Part shown: piece after piece, positions 53,032 through 62,123 of the stretch
How the letters are laid out: every line of letters begins with the position of its first letter
How positions within the stretch are numbered: the first letter of the stretch is position 1
From: Pseudomonas sp.
GTDB taxonomy: Bacteria > Pseudomonadota > Gammaproteobacteria > Pseudomonadales > Pseudomonadaceae
DNA: 64,000 nt
Assembly: GCA_030699825.1 (NCBI GenBank)
Contig: JAUYKV010000034.1
Span: 1-64,000 of the forward strand
Reading direction: 5' to 3'
Made by a program: the position numbers and the translations under genes
Notes under the pieces: generated by a model
The model's input: only the letters and a program-made list of their open reading frames with translations
What the model was told of the DNA's origin: nothing
Database searches by the model: none

Positions 53032-53406
53032 ATGAAAATCCTCATCGTTGATGACTTTTCAACGATGCGCCGGATCATCAAGAACCTCCTGCGCGACTTG
53101 GGGTTTACCAATACCGCAGAGGCCGATGATGGCACCACTGCACTGCCGATGCTGCACAGCGGCAGTTTCGATTTTCTGGTGACTGACTGGAATATGCCAG
53201 GCATGACCGGGATCGACTTGTTGCGTGCGGTGCGCGCCGACGAGCGCCTGAAGCACCTGCCGGTGTTGATGGTGACCGCCGAAGCCAAGCGCGATCAGAT
53301 CATCGAGGCCGCACAAGCCGGGGTGAATGGCTATGTGGTCAAACCCTTCACAGCCCAGGTGCTGAAAGAAAAGATCGAAAAGATCTTCGAGCGGGTCAAC
53401 GGCTGA
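53032..53406 (+). CDS. cheY: CheY, chemotaxis response regulator
   Basis: The 124-residue single receiver domain begins [20 protein letters not shown]; acidic pair D7/D8, phospho-acceptor D52 in VTDWNMPG, then VTAEAKRDQ with the switch Thr and the conserved Lys in YVVKPF. CheY-P binds FliM and FliN to change rotation. ATG 53032 gives the usual length; however GGAGG at 53010-53014 is better placed for a TTG at 53020, adding four residues. Confidence 0.97.
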   Translation: MKILIVDDFSTMRRIIKNLLRDLGFTNTAEADDGTTALPMLHSGSFDFLVTDWNMPGMTGIDLLRAVRADERLKHLPVLMVTAEAKRDQIIEAAQAGVNGYVVKPFTAQVLKEKIEKIFERVNG

Positions 53407-53425
53407 TGTCTGCCGCGAGGGCACT

Positions 53426-54214
53426 ATGGAACACAATGATTGCGCTAAGGGTGACTTCGAGTCGACCCTGAAAACGCACGCGCGCCAATTGGTGGATAGC
53501 CTGGAACACGGCGATTTTGGCGAAGCGGTGCAACTGATCAACGATCTCAACAAGGTTCGCGACCGTGGTCTGTATCACGAAGTCGGCAAGCTGACGCGTG
53601 AGCTGCATAACGCTATCGTCAATTTCCAGCTCGATCCACGGGTGCCGCACGCCAAGGAAGTGTCGCAAATAACCGACGCCACCGAGCGCCTGAACTATGT
53701 GGTGACGATGACCGAGAAAGCGGCCAATCGCACCATGGATCTGGTCGAGCAGAGCTCACCGCTGGTCAATGGCCTCGGCGCTGAGGCGCAGAGCCTGGGC
53801 GCCGACTGGGGCCGCTTCATGCGCCGGGAAATGGGCGCTGAGGGTTTCCGCGACCTGGCCAAGCGGATTGAACTGTTCCTCGCCAACAGCGAGCGCGACA
53901 GCGTCCAGGTCTCCGCCCATCTCAACGATATTTTGCTCGCGCAGGACTATCAGGATTTGACCGGTCAGGTGATCAAGCGGGTGACCCAGCTGGTTACCGA
54001 AGTGGAAAGCAATCTGCTCAAGCTGGTGCTGATGGCCAGTCAGGTCGACCGTTTTGCCGGTATCGAGCATGACCACGCCGTGCTGCGTGCTGAACAAGAA
54101 CAACAAAAACAGCCTTCCCACGGTGAAGGTCCGCAGATTCATGCCGATAAGCGTGAAGACGTCGCATCCAATCAGGATGACGTCGACGATCTGCTTTCCA
54201 GCCTGGGATTTTAG
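53426..54214 (+). CDS. cheZ: CheZ, CheY-P phosphatase
   Basis: The 262-residue helical protein contains LNDILLAQDYQDLTGQVIKR, which holds the catalytic Gln of CheZ, and ends with the acidic CheY-tethering tail NQDDVDDLLSSLGF. CheZ removes phosphate from CheY. It starts 19 bases after cheY. The tail resembles repeats in the CheA linker and the FliM N-terminus. Confidence 0.97.
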   Translation: MEHNDCAKGDFESTLKTHARQLVDSLEHGDFGEAVQLINDLNKVRDRGLYHEVGKLTRELHNAIVNFQLDPRVPHAKEVSQITDATERLNYVVTMTEKAANRTMDLVEQSSPLVNGLGAEAQSLGADWGRFMRREMGAEGFRDLAKRIELFLANSERDSVQVSAHLNDILLAQDYQDLTGQVIKRVTQLVTEVESNLLKLVLMASQVDRFAGIEHDHAVLRAEQEQQKQPSHGEGPQIHADKREDVASNQDDVDDLLSSLGF

Positions 54215-54224
54215 GAGCACGTCT

Positions 54225-56399
54225 ATGAGCTTCGGCGCCGATGAAGAAATCCTCCAGGACTTCCTGGTGGAAGCCGGCGAGATTCTTGAATTACTGTCCG
54301 AGCAGATGGTGGAGCTTGAAAGCCGCCCGGACGACATGAATCTGCTCAACGCTATTTTTCGCGGTTTCCATACCGTCAAAGGTGGTGCCGGTTTTCTCCA
54401 GCTCAATGAGCTGGTGGAATGCTGCCATATCGCAGAAAACGTCTTCGACATCCTGCGCAAGGGTGAGCGGCGCGTCGACTCCGAGTTGATGGATGTAGTG
54501 CTGGAAGCGCTCGATGCGGTCAACGGCATGTTCACCGAGGTGCGTGAGCGCGTCACGCCGACGCCGGCCACCCGGGAATTGCTGGCCGCCCTGGCGCGTC
54601 TGGCCGAGCCGGCTGCGGCCGTTGCGCTCGCGCAGCCCGTCGCCGAACTCGTTGCCGAGGTGCCGGCGCCGGTCTCCGGCGATATCACCGACAGCGAATT
54701 CGAGCAGTTGCTCGATGCGCTGAGCGAGGCGCCTGGTCAGGTGACGAGCAGCAGCGCTGGCAGTGACGAAATCAGCGATGACGAGTTCGAGTCGCTGCTC
54801 GATGAGCTGCATGGCAAAGGGCAGTTCGCCCCGCCGCCAGTAGTCGCCAATGTCGCGCTGCAACCGGTCGCGGGCGCTGCCAGCGACGAGATCAGCGACG
54901 ACGAATTCGAAGCGCTGCTCGACCAGTTGCATGGCAAGGGCCAGTTCGCCGCCCCCGCCGCGGCCGTGGCGGCGCCGGTCGCAGCCGCCGTTGCGCCAGC
55001 GGCTGGCAACGAAATCACTGACGACGAGTTCGAGGCGCTGCTCGATCAGCTGCATGGCAAGGGCAAGTTTGTCGAGCCGGCGGCGATCGCCCACGCGCCC
55101 GCCGCCGCAGTAGCCCCGGCCGCTGCCGCGCAGCCTCTGGCCAAGTCCGAGAGCAAACCCGAAGCCAGGGTTGCTCCGGCGAAAGCGCCGCCGGCTGCCG
55201 CCGTCGCCGAGAAGGCGCAGGCGCCCAGCGAAGCGGAAACCACGGTGCGGGTGGATACCGCGCGCCTGGACGAGATCATGAACATGGTCGGCGAACTGGT
55301 GTTGGTGCGTAACCGCCTGGTGCGCCTGGGTTCCAACAGCGGCGACGAGGCCATGGCCAAGGCCGTCTCCAACCTCGACGTGGTCACCGCCGACCTGCAA
55401 ACGGCGGTGATGAAGACGCGCATGCAGCCGATCAAGAAGGTCTTCGGCCGCTTCCCGCGCCTGGTCCGCGATCTGGCCCGCAGCCTGAAGAAAGAGATCA
55501 ATCTGGAACTGGTCGGCGAAGAAACCGACCTCGACAAGAACCTGGTCGAGGCGCTGGCCGATCCGCTGGTGCACCTGGTGCGCAACGCCGTCGACCATGG
55601 CATCGAAACTCCCGAGGAGCGTGAAGCCGCGGGCAAGTCGCGCGGCGGCAAGGTGGTACTCTCGGCCGAGCAGGAAGGCGATCACATCCTCCTGTCGATT
55701 TCCGATGACGGCAAGGGTATGGACGCCGATCAGTTGCGCGCCAAGGCCGTGGAGAAGGGCCTGCTGGACAAGGACGCGGCCGACCGGCTCAACGAATTCG
55801 AATGCTACAACCTGATCTTCGCGCCGGGCTTCTCGACCAAGACCGAGATATCCGACGTGTCCGGCCGCGGGGTCGGCATGGACGTGGTGAAGACCAAGAT
55901 TTCCCAGCTCAATGGCACGGTCAACGTGTTCTCGGTCAAGGGCCAGGGCTCGAAGATCGTCATCAAGGTGCCGCTGACCCTGGCGATCATGCCGACGCTG
56001 ATGGTGATGCTGGGCAACCAGGCCTTCGCTTTCCCGTTGGTCAACGTCAACGAGATCTTCCACCTCGATCTGTCGCGCACCAACGTGGTCGATGGCCAGG
56101 AAGTGGTGATAGTGCGCGACAAGGCGTTGCCGCTGTTCTACCTCAAGCGCTGGCTGGTACGCAGCGCCGCTCATGAGGAGCAGGGTGAGGGTCATGTGGT
56201 GATTCTCACCGTTGGTAGCCAGCGTATCGGTTTCGTCGTCGATCAACTGGTCGGTCAGGAGGAAGTGGTGATCAAGCCGTTAGGCAAAATGCTCCAGGGC
56301 ACTCCGGGTATGTCTGGCGCTACCATCACCGGCGATGGACGCATCGCCCTGATTCTCGACGTGCCGAGCATGCTCAAGCGCTACGCGCGGCGCATCTGA
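54225..56399 (+). CDS. cheA: CheA, chemotaxis histidine kinase with repeated linker motifs
   Basis: The 724-residue product has an HPt domain (1-110; H49 in FHTVKGGAGF), a long Ala/Pro-rich linker (about 125-335), a dimerisation domain (about 337-400, DEIMNMVGELVLVRNRLVRL), an ATPase domain (DPLVHLVRNAVDHGIETPEE; SDVSGRGVGMDVVKTKI) and a CheW-like regulatory domain. The linker carries three near-identical copies of (D/N)EI(S/T)DDEFE(S/A)LLD(E/Q)LHGKG at 181-199, 221-239 and 262-280, plus a diverged copy at about 153-165. No globular P2 domain is recognisable. TAGGAG places the ATG at 54225. Confidence 0.97.
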   Translation: MSFGADEEILQDFLVEAGEILELLSEQMVELESRPDDMNLLNAIFRGFHTVKGGAGFLQLNELVECCHIAENVFDILRKGERRVDSELMDVVLEALDAVNGMFTEVRERVTPTPATRELLAALARLAEPAAAVALAQPVAELVAEVPAPVSGDITDSEFEQLLDALSEAPGQVTSSSAGSDEISDDEFESLLDELHGKGQFAPPPVVANVALQPVAGAASDEISDDEFEALLDQLHGKGQFAAPAAAVAAPVAAAVAPAAGNEITDDEFEALLDQLHGKGKFVEPAAIAHAPAAAVAPAAAAQPLAKSESKPEARVAPAKAPPAAAVAEKAQAPSEAETTVRVDTARLDEIMNMVGELVLVRNRLVRLGSNSGDEAMAKAVSNLDVVTADLQTAVMKTRMQPIKKVFGRFPRLVRDLARSLKKEINLELVGEETDLDKNLVEALADPLVHLVRNAVDHGIETPEEREAAGKSRGGKVVLSAEQEGDHILLSISDDGKGMDADQLRAKAVEKGLLDKDAADRLNEFECYNLIFAPGFSTKTEISDVSGRGVGMDVVKTKISQLNGTVNVFSVKGQGSKIVIKVPLTLAIMPTLMVMLGNQAFAFPLVNVNEIFHLDLSRTNVVDGQEVVIVRDKALPLFYLKRWLVRSAAHEEQGEGHVVILTVGSQRIGFVVDQLVGQEEVVIKPLGKMLQGTPGMSGATITGDGRIALILDVPSMLKRYARRI

Positions 56400-56441
56400 T
56401 TGTTCGCGGTGCCGCTGGGGCGGCGCCGTTTAGGAGTGTTT

Positions 56442-57554
56442 ATGCTGGTCAAGGTGTTGGTGGTGGACGATTCCGGTTTTTTTCGCCGGCGCGTTTCGGA
56501 AATTCTCTCGAGCGACCCGAATATCCAGGTGGTGGGTACGGCGACCAATGGCCGCGAAGCCATCGAACAGGCGTTGGCGCTCAAGCCCGATGTGATCACC
56601 ATGGACTACGAGATGCCGATGATGGACGGCATCACGGCAGTAAAAAACATCATGCAGCGCTGCCCGACAGCAGTTCTTATGTTCTCTTCGCTGACCCACG
56701 AAGGCGCCCGCGTCACCCTGGATGCGCTGGACGCCGGGGCGGTGGATTTCCTGCCGAAGAATTTCGAAGACATCTCGCGCAACCCGGAGAAGGTCAAGCA
56801 ACTGCTCTGCGAGAAGGTGCATACCATCGCCCGCAGCAATCGCCGCGGGATTGTCGCGGCGCCAGCGCCGAGTGCCAGCACGCTGGGAAAGCCGGCAGCG
56901 CTCAGTAGTCTCGGTCGCCCTGGCGTCAGCACCCCCGTGCCGGCGCCCGCCTGCGCACCGGTTACTGAGCGCACGAGTGCGCCCAAGCGCAAAGCCTACA
57001 AACTGGTGGCCATTGGCACCTCGACCGGTGGTCCTGTGGCTTTGCAGCGCGTGTTGACCCAGTTGCCGGCCAATTTTCCCGCGCCACTGGTGCTGATCCA
57101 GCACATGCCTGCGGCTTTTACCAAGGCATTTGCCGAGCGCCTGGACAAGCTGTGCCGGATCAACGTCAAGGAGGCCGAGGACGGCGATCTGTTGCGCCCG
57201 GGGTTGGCGCTGCTGGCCCCGGGCGGCAAACAGATGATGATCGATGGTCGCGGCGCGGTGAGGATTCTGCCGGGCGATGAGCGCCTGAACTACAAGCCCT
57301 GTGTCGACATCACCTTCGGCTCGGCGGCCAAGGCCTTTCACGACAAGGTGCTGGCTGTGGTCTTGACCGGCATGGGCGCCGATGGGCGCGAAGGCGCGCG
57401 CTTGCTCAAGCAGGAGGGCAGCCAGGTGTGGGCGCAGGATGAGGCCAGCTGCGTGATCTACGGCATGCCGATGGCGGTGGTCAAGGCCAATCTGGTGGAC
57501 GCCATCTACGGTCTCGACGACATCGGTCGGCACCTGGCAGAGGCCTGCGTGTAA
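56442..57554 (+). CDS. cheB: CheB, receptor methylesterase/deamidase
   Basis: The 370-residue response regulator has a receiver (1-125, D55 in [12 protein letters not shown]), a Pro/Ala/Ser-rich linker (about 138-183) and a methylesterase domain with the catalytic serine S194 in IGTSTGGP and later [15 protein letters not shown] and [16 protein letters not shown]. CheB-P removes methyl groups added by CheR. TAGGAG lies before the ATG at 56442. Its stop overlaps the motC ATG (TAATG). Confidence 0.97.
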   Translation: MLVKVLVVDDSGFFRRRVSEILSSDPNIQVVGTATNGREAIEQALALKPDVITMDYEMPMMDGITAVKNIMQRCPTAVLMFSSLTHEGARVTLDALDAGAVDFLPKNFEDISRNPEKVKQLLCEKVHTIARSNRRGIVAAPAPSASTLGKPAALSSLGRPGVSTPVPAPACAPVTERTSAPKRKAYKLVAIGTSTGGPVALQRVLTQLPANFPAPLVLIQHMPAAFTKAFAERLDKLCRINVKEAEDGDLLRPGLALLAPGGKQMMIDGRGAVRILPGDERLNYKPCVDITFGSAAKAFHDKVLAVVLTGMGADGREGARLLKQEGSQVWAQDEASCVIYGMPMAVVKANLVDAIYGLDDIGRHLAEACV

Positions 57555-58294
57555 TGGATGTATTGAGCCTGATAGGGATCATCCTGGCGTTCGTCGCCAT
57601 TCTGGGTGGCAACTATCTGGAGGGCGGTCATGTGGCGGCGCTGCTCAATGGCCCGGCGGCGCTGATCGTGATTGGCGGCACCCTGGGCGCAGCGTTCCTG
57701 CAGGCACCGGTCAGCGTATTCAAGCGGGCTCTGGTGATCCTGCGCTGGATATTCTTCCCGCCGCATATCGATCTGGTTGGCGGCATCGAGCGTGTCGTCG
57801 GCTGGAGCATGACCGCGCGCAAGGAAGGCCTGCTCGGCCTCGAGACGGTGGCCGATGCCGAGACCGATCCCTATGCGCGCAAGGGCTTGCAGTTGCTGGT
57901 CGATGGCGCCGAGCCCGAAGCCGTGCGCAGCATCCTCGAGGTCGACCTGTACACCCAGGAGGGCCGCGATATCCAGGCGGCCAAGGTCTACGAAAGCATG
58001 GGTGGCTACGCGCCGACCATCGGCATCATCGGTGCGGTGATGGGCCTGATCCATGTGATGGGCAATCTGGCCGATCCGAGCAAGCTCGGCAGCGGCATTG
58101 CCGTGGCTTTTGTCGCCACCATCTACGGGGTCGGTTTCGCCAACCTGCTGCTGCTGCCCATTGGCAACAAGCTCAAGGCCGTCGCCCAGCGCCAGTCGCG
58201 CTACCGCGAGATGCTACTGGAGGGCATTCTGTCGATCGCCGAAGGTGAAAACCCGCGCTCCATCGAGTTGAAGCTGCAAGGCTTCATGGAGTAA
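57554..58294 (+). CDS. motC: MotC, MotA-type stator protein
   Basis: The 246-residue membrane protein has four predicted helices ([80 protein letters not shown]) and a cytoplasmic loop between helices 2 and 3. With MotD it conducts ions and produces torque on FliG. Pseudomonads commonly have this pair in the che cluster and MotA/MotB elsewhere. Confidence 0.96.
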   Translation: MDVLSLIGIILAFVAILGGNYLEGGHVAALLNGPAALIVIGGTLGAAFLQAPVSVFKRALVILRWIFFPPHIDLVGGIERVVGWSMTARKEGLLGLETVADAETDPYARKGLQLLVDGAEPEAVRSILEVDLYTQEGRDIQAAKVYESMGGYAPTIGIIGAVMGLIHVMGNLADPSKLGSGIAVAFVATIYGVGFANLLLLPIGNKLKAVAQRQSRYREMLLEGILSIAEGENPRSIELKLQGFME

Positions 58295-58296
58295 CC

Positions 58297-59169
58297 ATGG
58301 CTCGTCGCAGGCACCAGGAAGAGCATGAAAACCATGAGCGCTGGCTGGTCTCCTACGCAGACTTCATTACCTTGTTGTTCGCCTTCTTTGTGGTGATGTA
58401 TTCGATGTCCTCGGTCAATGAGGGCAAGTACAAGATTCTCTCCGACAGTCTGACCGGGGTATTCAATCAGCCAGACCGGGCGATCAAGCCTATTCCGGTG
58501 GGCGATCTGCGCCCGCGCACCACCGAGCCGGATCGCGCGCTGGTCGATGAGGACGAGCCGGGCGGTCAGCCTGCGGACTCGCTGCAGAGCATCACCGAGA
58601 GCATGCGTCAGGCCTTTGCCGGCTTGATCGACTCCAAGCAGTTGAAGGTGAGCGGCAACGAGTTGTGGGTCGAGATCGAGCTCAGTTCCAGCCTGTTGTT
58701 CCCCAGCGGCGATGCCTTGCCGAACAATGCAGCATTCGACCTTATCGAGAAGATTGCCAAAATTCTGGCGCCTTACGAGAATCCGGTGCATGTCGAGGGC
58801 TTTACCGACAACCTGCCGATTAAGACCGCGCAGTACCCGACCAACTGGGAGTTGTCGGCAGCCCGGGCGGCCAGCATCGTGCGCATGCTCGCCATGGATG
58901 GGGTCAATCCCGGACGCTTGGCGTCGGTGGGCTATGGTGAGTTTCAGCCGGTGGCGGATAACGCGACGGCCGATGGCCGGGCACGCAACCGGCGGGTGGT
59001 GCTGGTGGTGTCGCGTAACCTCGATGTGCGCCGCAGCGTGAGTGGTGTAGGCAGTTCCAATGCGCGCCCCGATAGCGCCTTGCAGCGGGCTGGCACGCAA
59101 CCTGCACCACCACCTGCAGTACAGGCCCCGTCAGCGGGTGCCGTCAATCCTCCGTCGTTTGCCCCCTAG
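58297..59169 (+). CDS. motD: MotD, MotB-type stator protein
   Basis: The 290-residue product has a single membrane segment (WLVSYADFITLLFAFFVVMY) containing the ion-binding Asp of YADFITLLFAFF, and an OmpA/MotB peptidoglycan-binding domain (HVEGFTDNLPIKTAQYPTNW; LSAARAASIVRMLAMDGV). The last 50 residues are Pro/Ala-rich and disordered. It is two bases after motC. Confidence 0.96.
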   Translation: MARRRHQEEHENHERWLVSYADFITLLFAFFVVMYSMSSVNEGKYKILSDSLTGVFNQPDRAIKPIPVGDLRPRTTEPDRALVDEDEPGGQPADSLQSITESMRQAFAGLIDSKQLKVSGNELWVEIELSSSLLFPSGDALPNNAAFDLIEKIAKILAPYENPVHVEGFTDNLPIKTAQYPTNWELSAARAASIVRMLAMDGVNPGRLASVGYGEFQPVADNATADGRARNRRVVLVVSRNLDVRRSVSGVGSSNARPDSALQRAGTQPAPPPAVQAPSAGAVNPPSFAP

Positions 59170-59220
59170 GGCGACGCCTGTTCTCGGCAGGATCTGGATC
59201 ATGCCGGGAGGACAAACAAG

Positions 59221-60009
59221 ATGAGAGTCTGGGCAGTAGCCAATCAAAAGGGTGGTGTGGGCAAGACCACCACCGCCATCGCCCTGGCCGGCCTGCTGGC
59301 CGATGCCGGCAAGCGCGTGGTCGTGGTCGATCTCGACCCCCACGGTTCGATGACCAGTTATTTTGGCCACGATCCGGATGCGCTGGAGCACAGCTGCTTC
59401 GACCTGTTCCTGCATCAGGGCGTGGTACCTCAGGGGCTGCCGGAGCAACTGTTGTTGTCCACCAGCCACGAACGCATCGCCCTGTTGCCATCGAGCACCG
59501 CCTTGGCCACGCTCGAGCGTCAATCGCCCGGGCAAAGTGGGCTGGGCCTGGTCATCGCCAAGAGCCTGGCGCAGCTATGGCAGGGCTACGACCATGCGGT
59601 GATCGACAGTCCGCCGCTGCTGGGCGTGCTGATGGTCAATGCGCTGGCGGCCAGCCAACATCTGGTGATCCCGGTGCAGACCGAGTTTCTCGCGGTCAAG
59701 GGCCTGGAACGCATGGTCAGCACCCTGGCGATGATCAACCGGTCGCGCAAGCAGGCGTTGCCCTACAGCATAGTGCCGACCCTGTTCGACCGGCGCACCC
59801 AGGCCTCGCTGAGCACCTTGCGTCTGCTGCGCGACAGCTATCCCGAGCACCTGTGGCCAGCCTATATTCCGATCGATACGCGCCTGCGTGATGCCAGCCG
59901 CGCAGGGCGCACACCCTCGCAGTTCGACCCCAACAGCCGCGGTGTACTGGCCTATCGGGCGCTGCTAAAGCACCTGTTGGCGCAGCAGTTGGCGGCGCAG
60001 GTGGCTTGA
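59221..60009 (+). CDS. parC: ParC, ParA-type ATPase for polar chemosensory arrays
   Basis: The 262-residue ATPase starts MRVWAVANQKGGVGKTTTAI with deviant Walker A KGGVGKTT (10-17), then VVVDLDPHGSMTSYFGHD and YDHAVIDSPPLLGVLMVNAL. In Vibrio the ParC homologue, with ParP, places CheA arrays at the cell pole. It is located between motD and parP, matching that system. It is clearly distinct from FleN in the same cluster. Confidence 0.9.
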   Translation: MRVWAVANQKGGVGKTTTAIALAGLLADAGKRVVVVDLDPHGSMTSYFGHDPDALEHSCFDLFLHQGVVPQGLPEQLLLSTSHERIALLPSSTALATLERQSPGQSGLGLVIAKSLAQLWQGYDHAVIDSPPLLGVLMVNALAASQHLVIPVQTEFLAVKGLERMVSTLAMINRSRKQALPYSIVPTLFDRRTQASLSTLRLLRDSYPEHLWPAYIPIDTRLRDASRAGRTPSQFDPNSRGVLAYRALLKHLLAQQLAAQVA

Positions 60010-60096
60010 AATGAGGGTCTATGTCGAGCCGAAGCGTTCAAGTAAGCCGCCACTGCGGCCGATAGGTTGTACAGGCTATTTTTGCGGATCCCATCT

Positions 60097-60897
60097 ATGA
60101 GTCGTCCCGTCGCCACTGCCACGCGTCCCCAACTGGCCTTGCAGTCCTATCTGGACAGCTTGCTGCAGGAGGCTGCAGTCGAGTTGCTCGAGAGCAGCCT
60201 GGACGAGTTCGAGGCCGCGGTGCTGGAGGAGCAGGCGCGCGATGCCGGTTTGCTCTGCGCAGTACCCGTGCAGGCGCTGGCCGAGTCGCCGCCGGTTGTC
60301 GTGCCGCTGATCGAGCCGGCGCCTGCGGTCGTGACTCAGCCGGTGTCGGTCGAGTCGGTGATCGATATCAATCTGCCCGCCGCAGCGCCGAATCCGCTGC
60401 TCGGCTTGCAGCCGGGAGAGCGGCCGGAGTGGGCGCAAGAGCCGTTCGAATGCCTGTTGTTCGATGTCGCCGGCCTGACCCTGGCCGTGCCGCTGGTGTG
60501 CCTGGGGTCGATCTTTGCGCTGGCGGGGCAGGAATTGACGCCATTATTTGGCCAGCCGGACTGGTTTCTCGGCATACTGCCGTGCCAGGCCGGTAACCTG
60601 AAAGTCCTGGACACTGCGCGCTGGGTCATGCCTGACCGCTATCGCGATGATTTTCGCCAGGGCTTGCAGTATGTGATTTCGGTCGAAGGCTATGAATGGG
60701 GCCTGGCTGTGCATCAGGTCAGCCGCTCGATTCGCCTGGACCCGAGCGAGATCAAGTGGCGCACCCAGCGCACGCAGCGACCTTGGCTGGCAGGTACGGT
60801 GATCGAACACATGTGCGCCTTGCTGGATGTGACGGCCCTGGCCGAGTTGATCGCCAGCGGCGCGGCCAAGCGCCTGGTCAATGGCCAGGTGCACTGA
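60097..60897 (+). CDS. parP: ParP-like CheW-domain protein
   Basis: The 266-residue product has an N-terminal region rich in Glu/Ala/Val/Pro (about 1-120, starting MSRPVATATRPQLALQSYLD) and a C-terminal CheW-like domain (about 125-260, ECLLFDVAGLTLAVPLVCLG; AGTVIEHMCALLDVTALAEL). In Vibrio ParP couples ParC to CheA and receptors. Position between parC and cheW supports this. The ATG at 60097 is selected over an earlier open frame. Confidence 0.88.
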   Translation: MSRPVATATRPQLALQSYLDSLLQEAAVELLESSLDEFEAAVLEEQARDAGLLCAVPVQALAESPPVVVPLIEPAPAVVTQPVSVESVIDINLPAAAPNPLLGLQPGERPEWAQEPFECLLFDVAGLTLAVPLVCLGSIFALAGQELTPLFGQPDWFLGILPCQAGNLKVLDTARWVMPDRYRDDFRQGLQYVISVEGYEWGLAVHQVSRSIRLDPSEIKWRTQRTQRPWLAGTVIEHMCALLDVTALAELIASGAAKRLVNGQVH

Positions 60898-60999
60898 TTG
60901 AGAGATAGCGGGCTCGCCCTTGCGGCGGACCTGACGGATGATGACCCGCGGTTTGAACCGCCCACGCCGCACAGTGCGGCTTACGACGAGGCTAGGGAT

Positions 61000-61479
61000 A
61001 TGAAGAAGAATTCTGCACAGGGCGCTGAAGATCCCATCCTGCAATGGGTGACCTTCCGCCTGGACAATGAAACCTATGGCATCAATGTGATGCAGGTTCA
61101 GGAAGTGCTGCGCTACACCGAGATTGCGCCGGTGCCGGGCGCACCGAGCTATGTGCTGGGCATCATCAATCTGCGCGGCAATGTGGTGACGGTGATCGAC
61201 ACCCGCCAGCGCTTCGGCCTGGACTCGGCGGCGGTGACTGACAATACCCGCATCGTGATCATCGAGGCGGACAAGCAAGTGGTCGGCATCATGGTCGACA
61301 GCGTGGCCGAAGTGGTCTATCTGCGCCAGTCCGAGGTGGAAACTGCGCCGAATGTCGGCAACGACGAGTCGGCCAAGTTCATCCAGGGCGTGTGCAACAA
61401 GAATGGCGAGCTGCTGATCCTGGTCGAGCTGGACAAGATGATGAGCGAAGAAGAGTGGTCCGAGCTGGAGAGTATCTAA
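61000..61479 (+). CDS. cheW: CheW, chemoreceptor-kinase coupling protein
   Basis: The 159-residue product MKKNSAQGAEDPILQWVTFR has the CheW fold motifs ETYGINVMQVQEVLRYTEIA, YVLGIINLRGNVVTVIDTRQ and VVGIMVDSVAEVVYL. CheW bridges receptors and CheA. GCTAGGGAT lies just upstream of the ATG. An upstream in-frame extension is non-conserved. Confidence 0.97.
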   Translation: MKKNSAQGAEDPILQWVTFRLDNETYGINVMQVQEVLRYTEIAPVPGAPSYVLGIINLRGNVVTVIDTRQRFGLDSAAVTDNTRIVIIEADKQVVGIMVDSVAEVVYLRQSEVETAPNVGNDESAKFIQGVCNKNGELLILVELDKMMSEEEWSELESI

Positions 61480-61482
61480 CTC

Positions 61483-61881
61483 ATGTTGGAGATCGCGCTG
61501 ATCCTGCTCGGGCTGGTGTGCCTGGGGTTGGTCGGCACCTGCGTCTGGCTGATCATGCAGCAACGCCATCTGGCGTTGCTGCAGGCCGAGCGGGATGCGG
61601 CGCGCGATCTGCGGATCAGGGAATTGAGTAAACGCCTGGATATCTATCTGGCCGGTAGCGTGCATATGGGTGAAGAGCTGCACGAACTGCGGCAAGTCGT
61701 TGCACCCCTGCCGGACAAGCTCAGCCAGATCGAGCAGCGCGACCCCAGCAGCCTGTCGTTCACCCAGGCCGCGCGCCTGGTCGGCCTGGGCGCCAGTGTC
61801 GATGACCTGACCCAGTCCTGCGGGCTGAGCAAGGCCGAGGCGGAGCTAATCAGCAAGCTCAATCAGCCGAGAGACCGTTAG
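61483..61881 (+). CDS. DUF2802 membrane-anchored protein
   Basis: The 132-residue product has an N-terminal membrane segment (IALILLGLVCLGLVGTCVWL), a coiled-coil section (about 28-70) and a C-terminal helical domain (FTQAARLVGLGASVDDLTQS; GLSKAEAELISKLN) of DUF2802 type. It regularly ends the che cluster after cheW in Pseudomonas and relatives. Function is not established; by context it may act at the pole with ParC/ParP or at the flagellar base. It starts three bases after the cheW stop. Confidence 0.85.
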   Translation: MLEIALILLGLVCLGLVGTCVWLIMQQRHLALLQAERDAARDLRIRELSKRLDIYLAGSVHMGEELHELRQVVAPLPDKLSQIEQRDPSSLSFTQAARLVGLGASVDDLTQSCGLSKAEAELISKLNQPRDR

Positions 61882-61912
61882 TGTCTTGTCAACGTTGAAA
61901 TGTCGGATCTCT

Positions 61913-62077
61913 GTAGGGTGGGTTAGCGGCGCCAACCTCCAAACGATCAGGCACCGCCATCGTGGCGCGCCGCGTAACCCACCAGGCGATCGCCCTGCGT
62001 TGCGCCGATGGTGGGTTACGGCGCAACGGATCTTGCTGGTTCATCGCTATCGGCAGCGTGCGCCTAACCCACCCTAC
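61913..62077. repeat. Inverted-repeat-bounded intergenic element
   Basis: GTAGGGTGGGTTAG (61913-61926) is perfectly inverted at 62064-62077. Inside are further GCGTAACCCACC and GGTGGGTTACGGCGC segments. It belongs to the same family as 2-141 and lies between convergent genes, where it may also act as a transcription barrier. Confidence 0.75.
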
Positions 62078-62123
62078 AGGGATCGCGGTACACGGATTGC
62101 CTCCGGGCTACAGGCGCTGCCTG

